A stretch of 64,000 nt of DNA. It comes from a virus. The notes under the pieces are model-generated. The model saw only the letters and a list, made by a program, of their open reading frames with translations. It did not search any database and had not been told where the DNA came from. A program made the translations under genes and the position numbers. The stretch is from the IMG/VR virus record IMGVR_UViG_3300022187_000017, positions 1 through 64,000 of that record; one strand, written 5' to 3'. The first letter of the stretch is position 1. Each line of letters begins with the position of its first letter. Below, piece by piece: positions 29,054 through 38,334 of the stretch.

Positions 29054-31278
29054 GGCTTTTTTATTAAATCATCAAATTTACCAAATCTACCTATATAAGA
29101 AACAACTGACTTTTGTGTTTCATGAGATGCTCTAGCAGCAAAGGTAGTTACATTTTTTCTGGTGAATGTCTGCATATTATTTTTAGCCTTAAATTCCTCA
29201 GTTCCATTTGGAGTAGCTAAATCTATGACTCTATACCCTGTATAAGTATCCCCATTTTTTGAAACAATCTTAACAGCACCTGAAAATCCATTAGTCATAT
29301 CAACTAAGGCTACAACTCCTCCTACTTTTAAGGAATTCAGATTGTTGATTATACTATCTTGCCTATCTCTCTTATTAGCTAATGATATACCTTTTAAATT
29401 AGATCCAATATTGACTCCAACTGTAGGACTCTTATCTTTTACCCCAATATTTTTACCACTCTTATCTTTTATAAATCTACCCTCCATAGCATCTATTTTA
29501 GACTGAGCATTTTTATGTTCTGTAGATCCATGCTTCATCCTATTTCTAGATTCCTTCATCTTATTTATATCCTTAGTATGAGCTAATACACCTGCTGCCT
29601 CTGGAGTTTTTTCACCTTGACGTTTACCTGAGTATTTCTTCTCTGGCACCCATCCCTTAGCTGTCTTTTCAACTGGTACTCCACCATGGACTCTCTTGGT
29701 TCCAATTGGAAGAGCTTTACCACCTTTGATGATCATATTGATCTCAGCTTGGTTATGTAGTTCTGCTACTTCAAGAGCCTTCTTTAGATCATTATTACCA
29801 TCTAACATTGCATGTATGGCCTTAGTGCTATTTGGGAGTTTCTTACCAGTGATACTTTCATAAATATCCTTAGTGAATTTCTGATCATATCTTAATCTAG
29901 ACTTCAGGTAAGGTAGATCATTCTTCTTGATAGCCTCTGCCATCTTATCAAAACTTTGCTTAGATAGTGCCTTCTGGCCACCTCTAACAATTTCTTCTAC
30001 CTTTTCTTTTGTGTATTGCTTGGCACCTTCATCACCTTTACCCATAGCTCTCTCCCAGTTACCAATTTGAGTCTTAACTAGATCATTAGTCCCAAAGTAA
30101 TCTTTCTTATCATACTTATCAAAGATAGCATTAAATTTAGCCTCTGGAGAATCTTTTGGAGTATCTTTCTGGTGCTGCTCTACAGCATCTCTAATACCCA
30201 TGGAGATATCCTCTTCCATAATCTTCACTACAGCATCTTTGTTATCCATGAAATATTTAACCTGCTCTTCAGAAGGTTTCATGTCATTCATTGCATCAAG
30301 AGATCTTTGTTTCTTTGATATCATGCCATCAGTAACACTCTTATGGCCACTCTCTGCTAATGCTGCTTTGGCCTCCTCTGTGGTATGCTTATGCCCTACT
30401 GGATTCTTACCAAACATCTCCTCATATGTTTTCTGGCTCTTACCATACTTAGCTGCTGATTTCTTTTTTTCAGCTGCTTTCCTATGATTAAACAGCTCCT
30501 TTGATGTATCATTTACCTCCTTTACAGTTTTTGGATCTGCCTTCCCTGTAGATGCTACATCTTTCTTATGTTTAGCCATTGCATTATCATGAGCTTCCTT
30601 TTTAGCATCTCCTTCAAGATCATTCAATACCTTTTTTAAACTAGATAAGTGCTGTTCATCTCTAGCATTGGTGACATTGCCCTGCTTCTTAATTCTATCT
30701 TCAAATATTTTTATTGCCTCCTTTATTTTATCCACATCCATCTTACCATCATCCTTCTTAGCTGGTTCCTTCTTAGCTGATTCCTTCTTCTCTAGTTCCT
30801 CCTTCTCTGGATCAGGCTTACCACCTAAATCATCAAATGATGCACCTTCTTTTGATGCATCCTCATGAGAGGCCTTAACCATTTTATTCACCACATCTTG
30901 AGGTACCATATGCTGTGCTGCTGGCTCTAATGATTGGAATATCTCATATGCTTTTTTGGGATCTGCCTCCATGATCTCCTTCATGTGAGTAAGTTGAGCT
31001 AAATCATGCTTACTTGCTGGCTCTACCTGCCCACCTTTACCTCCTGCTGGAGCTGCTGCTGTTGGAGTTGGAGCACCTTCTTTACCTGCACCCTTCTTAC
31101 CAGATGAAACTTCCTTCCATTCACCTGCAGTTTTCTTATACTTCTTACCATTTTTGTAAGTATGTATTGTTCCCTCTGGAGCTCCACCCGGGAAGTGAGT
31201 CCCACCAGTGGCACCTTTAAGGATCTCTGCTCCTATACCTAATCTATTATTCTGAATAGCATCTATTACTTGTTTCAT
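29050..31278 (-). CDS. Large Lys/Glu-rich protein with two copies of the module
   Basis: The product has 742 residues. An N-terminal variant of the module lies at 24-58 (GGTHFPGGAPEGT, KYKKTAGEWKEV). A long helical Lys/Glu/Ala region spans about 60-500. A second, nearly canonical copy (GGKALPIGTKRVHGG) lies near 520-550, preceded by VAELHNQAE, which also matches the start of the next protein. The final 190 residues are beta-rich. The internal copy plus its flank suggests past duplication or fusion of a whole N-terminus. The function is unknown; a virion-packaged protein cut at modules by the head protease is one possibility. Confidence 0.65.
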   Translation of the reverse strand: MKQVIDAIQNNRLGIGAEILKGATGGTHFPGGAPEGTIHTYKNGKKYKKTAGEWKEVSSGKKGAGKEGAPTPTAAAPAGGKGGQVEPASKHDLAQLTHMKEIMEADPKKAYEIFQSLEPAAQHMVPQDVVNKMVKASHEDASKEGASFDDLGGKPDPEKEELEKKESAKKEPAKKDDGKMDVDKIKEAIKIFEDRIKKQGNVTNARDEQHLSSLKKVLNDLEGDAKKEAHDNAMAKHKKDVASTGKADPKTVKEVNDTSKELFNHRKAAEKKKSAAKYGKSQKTYEEMFGKNPVGHKHTTEEAKAALAESGHKSVTDGMISKKQRSLDAMNDMKPSEEQVKYFMDNKDAVVKIMEEDISMGIRDAVEQHQKDTPKDSPEAKFNAIFDKYDKKDYFGTNDLVKTQIGNWERAMGKGDEGAKQYTKEKVEEIVRGGQKALSKQSFDKMAEAIKKNDLPYLKSRLRYDQKFTKDIYESITGKKLPNSTKAIHAMLDGNNDLKKALEVAELHNQAEINMIIKGGKALPIGTKRVHGGVPVEKTAKGWVPEKKYSGKRQGEKTPEAAGVLAHTKDINKMKESRNRMKHGSTEHKNAQSKIDAMEGRFIKDKSGKNIGVKDKSPTVGVNIGSNLKGISLANKRDRQDSIINNLNSLKVGGVVALVDMTNGFSGAVKIVSKNGDTYTGYRVIDLATPNGTEEFKAKNNMQTFTRKNVTTFAARASHETQKSVVSYIGRFGKFDDLIKKP

Positions 31279-31457
31279 CTGTTACTTCTTAACTTTGTTT
31301 TCAATTCTTTTTTAAAATCAACTAGAGCTACATTCATAATGCTCTTAAAACTATCCTTGAAGTCATCCTCATATTTGAATATAACAGGATATCTTGGTAG
31401 ATCCCTGTACTTCTTGGTTAATGTCCCATCCTTCTTTTTGACTTTATCTTTACTCAC
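31275..31457 (-). CDS. Small basic protein (GTG start)
   Basis: This 60-residue Lys/Arg-rich protein starts with GTG at 31457 and ends in an ATGA overlap with the next gene. A near-perfect Bacteroidota-type promoter lies 17 bases upstream, which supports both the gene and its unusual start. No family is recognised. Confidence 0.55.
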   Translation of the reverse strand: MSKDKVKKKDGTLTKKYRDLPRYPVIFKYEDDFKDSFKSIMNVALVDFKKELKTKLRSNR

Positions 31458-31473
31458 ACTATTTATTAATTAT

Positions 31474-31504
31474 CAAATATAGTAATTATACATTTGTCTT
31501 GCAA
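31474..31504 (-). promoter_or_regulatory. Bacteroidota-type promoter for the polyvalent gene operon
   Basis: On the minus strand the -33 box is TTG (31504-31502) and the -7 box is TATATTTG (31481-31474), separated by 20 bases. The -7 box matches TAnnTTTG exactly. It lies in a 72-base gap and faces the small GTG-start gene and the three large polyvalent genes. Confidence 0.7.
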
Positions 31505-31529
31505 GTGGATTGTAAAAATACTTTTAAAA

Positions 31530-31970
31530 CTATTGTGTTACTAAGTATAATACTCCTGCTGCACCTACTACTACAGCTCCACCTACTATCCACTTCTTCC
31601 TTCTTTCCTTCCTTAATTGCTTAGATACCAACTCTAAGTCACTATCTAATGATCCATTTATCTTCCTCAGCCTTATAATCTCTTCATCTCTCTCATTTAG
31701 AGCTGAATTTAATAAGAATACCTGAGACTTATATATGTCTAGAGCATCCTTGAAATTGGTTATCAGCATATCATTATTCTCTAGAGTACGCTTGGCATAC
31801 TTTAACTCAACCCTTTCCTTAGCCAACTGCATCCCTTTCCACTGGAACATAACTGTTAGAGTGGAATCTACTCTAAACTCCTCCCAAACAGTGTCCTTAG
31901 TTGCTCCCTCTGGCTGAGAGTACCCTAAGATACTCACTAGGATCAGTATTGATAGCATTAATTTCTTCAT
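31530..31970 (-). CDS. Signal-peptide coiled-coil protein, possible spanin component
   Basis: The product has 146 residues. Residues 1-19 form a signal peptide (KKLMLSILILVSILGYSQ) without a lipobox cysteine. A long coiled coil spans about 45-122, and a C-terminal transmembrane helix (about 128-145) follows basic residues. The start lies inside the upstream gene (74-base overlap in another frame), as in Rz/Rz1 pairs. The topology (exported, C-terminally anchored) is unlike classic o-spanin lipoproteins. Lysis by bridging or fusing membranes is inferred from arrangement only. Confidence 0.55.
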   Translation of the reverse strand: MKKLMLSILILVSILGYSQPEGATKDTVWEEFRVDSTLTVMFQWKGMQLAKERVELKYAKRTLENNDMLITNFKDALDIYKSQVFLLNSALNERDEEIIRLRKINGSLDSDLELVSKQLRKERRKKWIVGGAVVVGAAGVLYLVTQ

Positions 31971-32274
31971 CTTTCTTCTTTTTTACATGTGTTTTCCACT
32001 TATTATAGTCTGAAATTGATTTATTTACTATAGAATCAGCTCTATGGCTGGCCTCAGTGTATAACCTATAAATTGAATCACCTCTTTTGCTTATAGAATC
32101 CATTTCATGCATCCAAATCTCTCTCTGATTAGCATGCTCCTTCAATAGATCCTTTGTTGGATCAGGGCCAAAGAATATAGCAATTCCAAACCCTATCACA
32201 AGTGACAGAATCATGGTTATAAGAGTGCTCTTATTGTTACCTACAAATACTTTTATGCCTTCTTTATTCATCAT
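31897..32274 (-). CDS. Inner-membrane i-spanin-like protein
   Basis: The product has 125 residues. One N-terminal transmembrane helix (about 15-34) is followed by a helical, charged, probably periplasmic coiled coil, the Rz layout. Its 3' part overlaps the next gene by 74 bases, and it overlaps the portal stop by 11 bases. No enzymatic motif is visible. Two adjacent ATGs exist at the start. Confidence 0.55.
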   Translation of the reverse strand: MMNKEGIKVFVGNNKSTLITMILSLVIGFGIAIFFGPDPTKDLLKEHANQREIWMHEMDSISKRGDSIYRLYTEASHRADSIVNKSISDYNKWKTHVKKKKDEEINAINTDPSEYLRVLSARGSN

Positions 32275-34057
32275 CTAGAGCTAATTTATTAAATAATTGC
32301 ATAGCATCCTTCATCATTGGATTACCTTGATACTTCTGTAAGGTAGTTTCTAGAGCTTTCTGGAACCCTTCTTCATCTGGAGCACCTTCATCACCATCTC
32401 CACCATCATCCACTCCTATATCATCCCATTCAGCAGCTGCATCTGTAGACTCTTCCTGCTGGCCTGCCATAGCATCACCTTGGTTCTTAGATAGCCATAT
32501 TTGATTCATGATCATATCATCATCATCAATCTTATCTGCAAGTCCTCTCTTTCTTCTGACTTCTTTAAGTCCCATGAATGAACCTGCTGCTTTAATGTCC
32601 TTATCTAGTTCCTTATCTTCTGACTCTATATCCAATCCTACAAATCTGAATCTGAAAGTTGAATCTATCTGCCAGATGATCCATTTGTTGATCCAGCTTT
32701 CAATAGCCTTCAATAATGGATACAACCCTTTATCTCTGGAGAATTTCATCTTAGCTTCAGTCTCCTGTCCTGAGCTGCTATTTATACCTCCACCTTTATT
32801 GAATTCTATTCCAATTTCCTCTGGAGCTATTTTATATAATGCACAAATGATCTTGATCAGGTATTCCTGCCACTCATTAAACTGCATATCTGCATTGTTC
32901 TTATGTAGATCTATCCACTCAACACCTTCACCCTCTAATACAGGTATCTTGTGAGCATTCTTTGTGCCTACAACCATAGATCTCCACTCCTGCCTTAGCT
33001 CTGCTATCCTGTTTCTATTAAGTCCCTTAGATACCTTTAAAATACCTTTTGGATTTGAACCTTGAGTAAAAAACTTACCATTATACTGATCAGTATTTAA
33101 CTGCCATGTAATGATATTTATAAGATCTTCTAATTCTGACTTACCATATCCATTCTGGTAGATATCTGTTCTGGCATTTCTGACACCATACATAATCTCC
33201 CATGGATAGTAGTCACTTACTATCTTACCATCTACTACCTGCACATGAGAAGGATAATATCCCTTTATCTCTTTTGGCTTGGCTCCAGTTCTAGCTTCAT
33301 AGTTACCAGACTTATCTATATGAGCTTGATAAATAGTTCCTGCATCAACTGCAAAGTATCTTGAAGGATCTCCTCCTCTATTAGGCACTATTTCAGCTGT
33401 AGCTGCATCCAATGTAAGGGAATCCTCAACTATCTTTCTTAGAAAAACAGTAAATGTGTCTGACCCCCATAAAGTTTCACCTTCTTTCTTATCCCCTCCA
33501 TTGAGAAGGAAATTAGTTAAATATTTGACCTGCTTCTTATCCTTTAGTGACATCTTAGGCTCTTCATCTGTATAGAAGTCAGTTGGCTTCTTCTCAATGA
33601 CAAACCCCATATCATACTTCCCCTTTCTAGGAGATGAAAAATTTTCTATTTGTGATTGTCTTGTTGTTATTATAGCTCTAACCACTGTAGTAGAACCCAT
33701 CTTTCTAAGGAATCCGGGTGACAGTTGAGCTCTCTTAGTCTTAAATCCATGCTGAGAATACTGATTCAGATATGGATCTGACATAATAGTAACCCCACCC
33801 TCCTTATTCCTAGCATCTTCATCTAAGATCTCCTCTAGGAATGACTGAGCTTTAATAAGTGTTTTAGGATCATTTGATGACAATGCCTTCTCTAAGAGCA
33901 TGTTTTTCTCTACCTCTAGCAGCTGCTTCTCCAGACCTATTTCTTCAAGTCTGTCTGTTGGCTCAACTGTTGAAGTACTCTCATAATTTCGGTCAAGTGG
34001 TTGCACCTGCACCCCATCTCCAGTGGAGCTGGTAATATAGTTATAAGTGTACTGCAT
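32264..34057 (-). CDS. Portal protein
   Basis: The 597-residue protein has the portal pattern: TTVVRAIITTRQSQI near 125, an Asp/Ala-rich region around 215-260, ITWQLNTDQYNGKFFTQG near 315-335, and LIKIICALYKIAPEEIGI near 400, the helix that precedes the Gly-rich INSSSGQETEAKMK turn. An acidic, low-complexity C-terminus (about 535-565) is common in portals of Bacteroidota phages. It forms the dodecameric DNA gate. Two small coupled genes of unknown role precede it. Confidence 0.9.
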   Translation of the reverse strand: MQYTYNYITSSTGDGVQVQPLDRNYESTSTVEPTDRLEEIGLEKQLLEVEKNMLLEKALSSNDPKTLIKAQSFLEEILDEDARNKEGGVTIMSDPYLNQYSQHGFKTKRAQLSPGFLRKMGSTTVVRAIITTRQSQIENFSSPRKGKYDMGFVIEKKPTDFYTDEEPKMSLKDKKQVKYLTNFLLNGGDKKEGETLWGSDTFTVFLRKIVEDSLTLDAATAEIVPNRGGDPSRYFAVDAGTIYQAHIDKSGNYEARTGAKPKEIKGYYPSHVQVVDGKIVSDYYPWEIMYGVRNARTDIYQNGYGKSELEDLINIITWQLNTDQYNGKFFTQGSNPKGILKVSKGLNRNRIAELRQEWRSMVVGTKNAHKIPVLEGEGVEWIDLHKNNADMQFNEWQEYLIKIICALYKIAPEEIGIEFNKGGGINSSSGQETEAKMKFSRDKGLYPLLKAIESWINKWIIWQIDSTFRFRFVGLDIESEDKELDKDIKAAGSFMGLKEVRRKRGLADKIDDDDMIMNQIWLSKNQGDAMAGQQEESTDAAAEWDDIGVDDGGDGDEGAPDEEGFQKALETTLQKYQGNPMMKDAMQLFNKLALDDE

Positions 34058-34063
34058 TTAACT

Positions 34064-34396
34064 TTAATTTAAGTCCTCATCCTCATCTTCAATAGCAAAT
34101 TCATCTGCATCTCTAACAAATAGAACTACAGTTTCATCTCCTTTGATGACTTCAACTCTTTTCAAAGATTCAATTTCAGATAAGATCATAGCTGTATCTT
34201 CACCTTTCTCAAGTGCATCAGCCTTAAACTTCTCAATTGATCCTTGATCAAATATGTCATAGCCTACACTATATTTCTCATTGAACTGCTCTTGAGTCAT
34301 CCCTTTTAAGATGACTTCATCAGCATTTGAGAATCGACTAATCAAAGTAGATCTTTCTGCTGCTCTTTTAGATTGTATTTCTGATCTAATATCCAT
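34064..34396 (-). CDS. Small acidic protein upstream of the portal
   Basis: This 110-residue soluble protein has helix-rich sequence and an acidic end (EDEDEDLN). It shares a base with the upstream stop (34396), so the pair is coupled, and it ends 6 bases before the portal start. No motif is recognised. A head-assembly accessory role is plausible. Confidence 0.6.
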   Translation of the reverse strand: MDIRSEIQSKRAAERSTLISRFSNADEVILKGMTQEQFNEKYSVGYDIFDQGSIEKFKADALEKGEDTAMILSEIESLKRVEVIKGDETVVLFVRDADEFAIEDEDEDLN

Positions 34397-34998
34397 TATA
34401 CTAATAATTTTAACATTTGTCCTGACAATTCCACTTCAGATTTATCTCCAAGTGAATTAATTATACCATCAATGAACAGCTTATCAGCTGACTTACTAAT
34501 GTAAGAGCTAACACAGTTATTATATTCATTCATGTATTTTTTTATATCTGCAGATTTCTCAACCTGAACATCTCCCATTTTAGTTAGATCTGAAGATCCA
34601 TAGTCTCCACCCATTGTAACTGGCTCATCATAAGATTTGATTTCTCTCTCTTTACCATACTTCTGCTCATAAGTGAACATATTGGGTAAATATGGAAATG
34701 CCTCTTTCCTCAATCCTTGTAGAGTGTATGAAGAAGGTGCCTTCATTGGAATGTCATTACATCCAAAAGACTTTATCATAGATAGAGCAATAGCCATCTT
34801 TGATTTCAACTCTTGACAATGAGATTCTAATGATATCCCTACCTTGGCCAGTAATACTTTGAGCTCCTTACCATTCTTCTTGATCTCAAATCCTTTACCA
34901 TAAGTGAAGTCATCTATTATCCCCTTAGATAGATCTAAATCCTTAGAGGATCTTATAGCCTTCTCTAACTTTACTAAATTTATTTCTTTTGCTTCCAT
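34396..34998 (-). CDS. Hypothetical protein coupled to portal operon
   Basis: The 200-residue product is helical and soluble. Residues about 110-150 contain a Tyr/Gly/Asp-rich loop (GGDYGSSDLTKMGD). No family is recognised. It opens the portal operon after a strong bidirectional terminator; an AT-rich sequence at 35008-35040 may hold a weak promoter but lacks a good -33 box. Confidence 0.6.
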   Translation of the reverse strand: MEAKEINLVKLEKAIRSSKDLDLSKGIIDDFTYGKGFEIKKNGKELKVLLAKVGISLESHCQELKSKMAIALSMIKSFGCNDIPMKAPSSYTLQGLRKEAFPYLPNMFTYEQKYGKEREIKSYDEPVTMGGDYGSSDLTKMGDVQVEKSADIKKYMNEYNNCVSSYISKSADKLFIDGIINSLGDKSEVELSGQMLKLLV

Positions 34999-35060
34999 TT
35001 TTTATTGACTAAATATGTCTAATGATTACAATATAAGGAAAATTTATTTCTATATAAACA

Positions 35061-35089
35061 AAAAGGCCTTAAATTAATTAAGGCCTTTT
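35061..35089. terminator. Bidirectional terminator upstream of the portal operon
   Basis: AAAAGGCCTTAA and TTAAGGCCTTTT form a perfect 12-bp stem with a 5-base loop (ATTAA). A and T runs at both ends let it work in either direction. It stops transcription from the 35.2-36.3 kb genes before the portal operon. Confidence 0.8.
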
Positions 35090-35176
35090 CGCATTGCGTA
35101 AAAAGAGAATAGAGATTGTGATTAATATCACATAGAAGTAATATACGTCTATTATTCTATACTCCAACTACTAGAC

Positions 35177-35632
35177 CTACTTTTTTTCTTTATTTTCTAT
35201 AAAGTTTTTTCTGGAGGCCTCCCTTAGCTGCAAATGCTTCTTTGTAACTGGGATTTTATCTCCTACTTTTAGGTTCATTTTCTTCAACTGGCCAGTGATA
35301 TCCATCTCAACATCAATCTCATCTATCACCATCTCTTGATCAGCTGGCTCCTCTGGCTGTGCTGGCTGTGCTAATGCATTTGATATAGATGATTGTAATA
35401 CACCTACAGCTGCAAAGAAGTCAATCTCCTTCTGAGTCCTTGTAAGAATCAGAGTCTTAACCTGATTGTTCTTCAGTTTGTCAACTACAATCCTGTAATC
35501 AACCTCTTCTGGGATAGGGATCTCTGAGATACTTATATTATTTAGATCCACAATCTCCTGTTTTTCTTTTGCACCCTCTACAGCTTCTGTAGCTTTAATG
35601 GCATCTTTTTTCTCGTCTTTTACTACTTCCAT
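35177..35632 (-). CDS. Hypothetical acidic protein
   Basis: The product has 151 residues. An Ala/Glu/Lys-rich N-terminus (1-30) precedes a compact central domain with EVDYRIVVDKLKNNQV and VKTLILTRTQKEIDFF, followed by a Pro/Glu-rich linker and a helical end. No family is recognised. It has its own upstream promoter-like element and sits between the holin and a terminator. Confidence 0.55.
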   Translation of the reverse strand: MEVVKDEKKDAIKATEAVEGAKEKQEIVDLNNISISEIPIPEEVDYRIVVDKLKNNQVKTLILTRTQKEIDFFAAVGVLQSSISNALAQPAQPEEPADQEMVIDEIDVEMDITGQLKKMNLKVGDKIPVTKKHLQLREASRKNFIENKEKK

Positions 35633-35667
35633 TTTTACATTTTAGATTATTTATTATTTTTATGCTC

Positions 35668-35695
35668 CAAATATAGTGATTATATAGATACCAAA
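35668..35695 (-). promoter_or_regulatory. Bacteroidota-type promoter (perfect -7 box)
   Basis: The minus strand has TATATTTG at 35675-35668, an exact TAnnTTTG match. A TTTG lies at 35695-35692, but the spacing is only 16 bases; at the usual spacing the -33 region is a T run. It faces the 151-residue gene. Confidence 0.5.
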
Positions 35696-35713
35696 AAAAT
35701 ATTCATAGAACTA

Positions 35714-36346
35714 TTAATCCTCTGGCATGATCTCATTCTCCTCATCCTTTGGTAAATTATAGTCTCCATTCTCACTAAAATCTGATTCATCATACCCTCC
35801 TCTATATTGATCACCCCTCCTATTATTATCTTTCCAGTCATCATTTCTGGTGCCTCCTTCTATAACATATAATAGCCTATCTACTTTCTTTCTTATCCAG
35901 TCAGCCATCAACTTAATAGAATATGATACTGCATCAAATTCTGTTAACTCCTGTCCTGTTCTTATTGAATATAGATTACCTAGTGTAGAGTACCCCTCAT
36001 GCAGTGATAGGATCATTAGTCCCCAATTAAGCATCTTTACTGCATCATCTGTAAATAGTGAATATATTGTTGCTAATATAACTGGAAAGATCAGCATAAC
36101 GAACTTAGAGGCTACCCTTCTAAGTCCTGTTTTGCTGTCTGGCCTTCTCATAGTTGGAACCACTATTGACTTTACAATACCTGTAATAATATCAAATGTC
36201 CACAGTAGTAGAAATACCCCTAGGAATTTAACATTTACCCCATAATCTGCTAACCAATATAACATAGATGCACCAAAGTAAGGTGCTGATTTTAATAGTC
36301 CAGTAAAACTCATGTCTATTTTTAGTATTCTATCAAGCATTATCAA
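35714..36346 (-). CDS. Phage holin (holin_4-like family)
   Basis: The 210-residue protein has hydrophobic segments near 18-33, 38-60 and 85-105 and the family-like motif LLLWTFDIITGIVKSI, in which D-I-I-T-G is the conserved turn of the phi-C31/Cp-1 holin class (PF05105). A charged, hydrophilic C-terminus follows. It would form membrane lesions timing lysis. Its nearest possible lysis partners are the spanin-like pair 3-4 kb downstream. Start codons at 36346 and 36340 are both possible. Confidence 0.75.
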   Translation of the reverse strand: MIMLDRILKIDMSFTGLLKSAPYFGASMLYWLADYGVNVKFLGVFLLLWTFDIITGIVKSIVVPTMRRPDSKTGLRRVASKFVMLIFPVILATIYSLFTDDAVKMLNWGLMILSLHEGYSTLGNLYSIRTGQELTEFDAVSYSIKLMADWIRKKVDRLLYVIEGGTRNDDWKDNNRRGDQYRGGYDESDFSENGDYNLPKDEENEIMPED

Positions 36347-36366
36347 TTGATTTATGCGGTTTTTAT

Positions 36367-37296
36367 TTATCCTATCTTTCTAATTATAAAGTCTAATTCA
36401 CTCTCTCCACCTGTTGTATCCTCAAGTCCATTAAGATCTGCCAATACTTCCTGCCCTGCTGCTACTAGAGCATCTCTAATAGCTTTTCCTTGATATGGGC
36501 TATGTTCCTGATCAAATAAAATACAATCATCCACAACTAACTCCAATGAACTTGCTGACCATACCCTAGTAGGTACTGACTTCACTGCTATATTAGAGAG
36601 CATATCATAATAACTATCTCTTAATGTAGTAAATGTTGGATCTTCAAAATCACTCCATTCATCAAATCCATTACCATATGTTCTATCAACTCTTTGCTTT
36701 GCAGCTGGATCATCATCATATTGGCAGCTTACATCATAACCACTGGATACAAAGTCAGCAAATATGACTGACTCCCATTGAGGATACCAATATCCTGCCT
36801 GTGGGCCTTGTAGTGCTATTGCAACTACATCAGCATCTTCATCTTCAATGGCACTTCCACCACCTGCAGCAAAAGTATTATAGCCTATGTGTTGAGCTAT
36901 ACCTGTACCTGCAGAGCTACCTCTTATTACAAATTTGTTTTTATCAAGATTGAAGAATGTTGCCCAGAACTTTAGAAACTTCACTGCTCTTACTCCTGAG
37001 TCAAATGCTTTTCTAAATCCATTTAATTCAATATCTGTATTTACAAAAGGATAGTTTACTGTAGCTATTGCAATACCATTGGATAAGAAGTTCTCTACAT
37101 CAGTTAGACTTATACCAGTCTTATCTAATGCAACAAAACCACCACCATGAAAATGTACTACTATACCTGTTGTGGGTACTGAAGTAGGTATCCATATATC
37201 TAACACCTCTTTATTCTCATACCCATATTGAATATTATTATAAAAAGTATGAGGTGTTACCAATGTATGGTATGAAGATGATGATATAAACCCCAT
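36367..37296 (-). CDS. Alpha/beta-hydrolase esterase (HSL-like)
   Basis: The product has 309 residues. HGGGF (50-54) supplies the oxyanion hole typical of the hormone-sensitive-lipase/carboxylesterase group. GSSAG (126-130) supplies the nucleophile Ser128. A C-terminal DQEHSPYQG holds a plausible catalytic His. No signal peptide is visible. Its place beside tail-fibre-like genes suggests deacetylation of a surface or capsular polysaccharide during adsorption, but an intracellular esterase is not excluded. Confidence 0.75.
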   Translation of the reverse strand: MGFISSSSYHTLVTPHTFYNNIQYGYENKEVLDIWIPTSVPTTGIVVHFHGGGFVALDKTGISLTDVENFLSNGIAIATVNYPFVNTDIELNGFRKAFDSGVRAVKFLKFWATFFNLDKNKFVIRGSSAGTGIAQHIGYNTFAAGGGSAIEDEDADVVAIALQGPQAGYWYPQWESVIFADFVSSGYDVSCQYDDDPAAKQRVDRTYGNGFDEWSDFEDPTFTTLRDSYYDMLSNIAVKSVPTRVWSASSLELVVDDCILFDQEHSPYQGKAIRDALVAAGQEVLADLNGLEDTTGGESELDFIIRKIG

Positions 37297-37299
37297 ATA

Positions 37300-38334
37300 T
37301 TACCAAGTTGCAAATGTTAGTGAGGCTCTTGTCCAAACATTATCTGCATCACATTTATAAACAAAATCTCCTACCACTCTCCTTTCTCCTGCTTTACCAG
37401 AGGCAGTAGCACTTGCTGGAGCAACTGATCCTCCAAAGAACCCGTCTATCTCTTTTACCTGCCCACCAGCATCAACACCTAATGATCTAGTTGTTACTCC
37501 AATGGTAGTAGCATCTTGATCAGCATGTGCAAATCCTTGTACATAAGTTCCTGTACCATAATTGGATAATTCAAATCCTTTATCAAAAGAACTATAATAA
37601 GGAGTAAACCATGCTCTAGCAAGTCCTCCCCCGGGTGTTCCTGATACTCGAATCTCTACTGAGGGTTCTGTATCAAATCTAGAATTTGTAAGTGTCTTAG
37701 TTGCCTGTTGTACATAAGCATATCCATCCCCAGTACGACTATTGGCTATTCTAGTTACCCAATCTGTACTTACATCTAAATCATCAGGAAATACAGAGAA
37801 ACTAGCTAATTGTGCTGGTACTAATGATTGTATTCCAACTCCTACAGACATTTTACCTGCCGCTCCACTGGCTGCACTTACATCTCCATTATAAAGGAAT
37901 GACCTATATCCAGCTTGACCACCTACCCCAAACCAGTCAAATAAATTTGCCTCTATATTATCAGCAGGCACTCCTAATTCACTTAATACATTTTGTCCAC
38001 CGAATTGAACTCTAGATATTGCTCCTGATGTCCAAGTGTAATCAAATTTTACACCTCCAGTTGCTCCAACTTGAGTTCCTACTATATCCAATTGCTCTTC
38101 TGGAGTAGCCTCACCTAGTCCTAATTTGGCTGTTCTGTAGGCATCTACTGTTATGTCTGTATTTGGTAATCCTGTACCTACATCAGCTAATGGAGAATCT
38201 GTTCCATCTTCTTTGATAAGTAGATTGAGTAGTTTATCTAAGATCTCTACTGCCTTATTTTGCACAGGCTCATTACCCGGATTGTTTGCTGCCTTAACTA
38301 GTAGTGCTAAAAATTGTTCTGTATTTGTTGCCAT
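37300..38334 (-). CDS. Fibre-like protein with shared N-terminal module
   Basis: The product has 344 residues. Residues 1-45 carry a divergent form of the helical module (NTEQFLALLVKAANNPGNEP, then VEILDKLL). The remainder is beta-rich and Gly/Thr/Ala-rich, ending with GERRVVGDFVYKCDADNVW, a small Trp/Cys end typical of fibre tips. It follows another module-bearing protein and precedes the esterase by 3 bases. A receptor-binding or virion surface role is inferred. Confidence 0.65.
   Translation of the reverse strand: MATNTEQFLALLVKAANNPGNEPVQNKAVEILDKLLNLLIKEDGTDSPLADVGTGLPNTDITVDAYRTAKLGLGEATPEEQLDIVGTQVGATGGVKFDYTWTSGAISRVQFGGQNVLSELGVPADNIEANLFDWFGVGGQAGYRSFLYNGDVSAASGAAGKMSVGVGIQSLVPAQLASFSVFPDDLDVSTDWVTRIANSRTGDGYAYVQQATKTLTNSRFDTEPSVEIRVSGTPGGGLARAWFTPYYSSFDKGFELSNYGTGTYVQGFAHADQDATTIGVTTRSLGVDAGGQVKEIDGFFGGSVAPASATASGKAGERRVVGDFVYKCDADNVWTRASLTFATW

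Noticed and set aside
32508-32954. Plus-strand frame of 148 codons
   Set aside because: It lies wholly inside the portal gene in antisense, with no promoter or coding signature.
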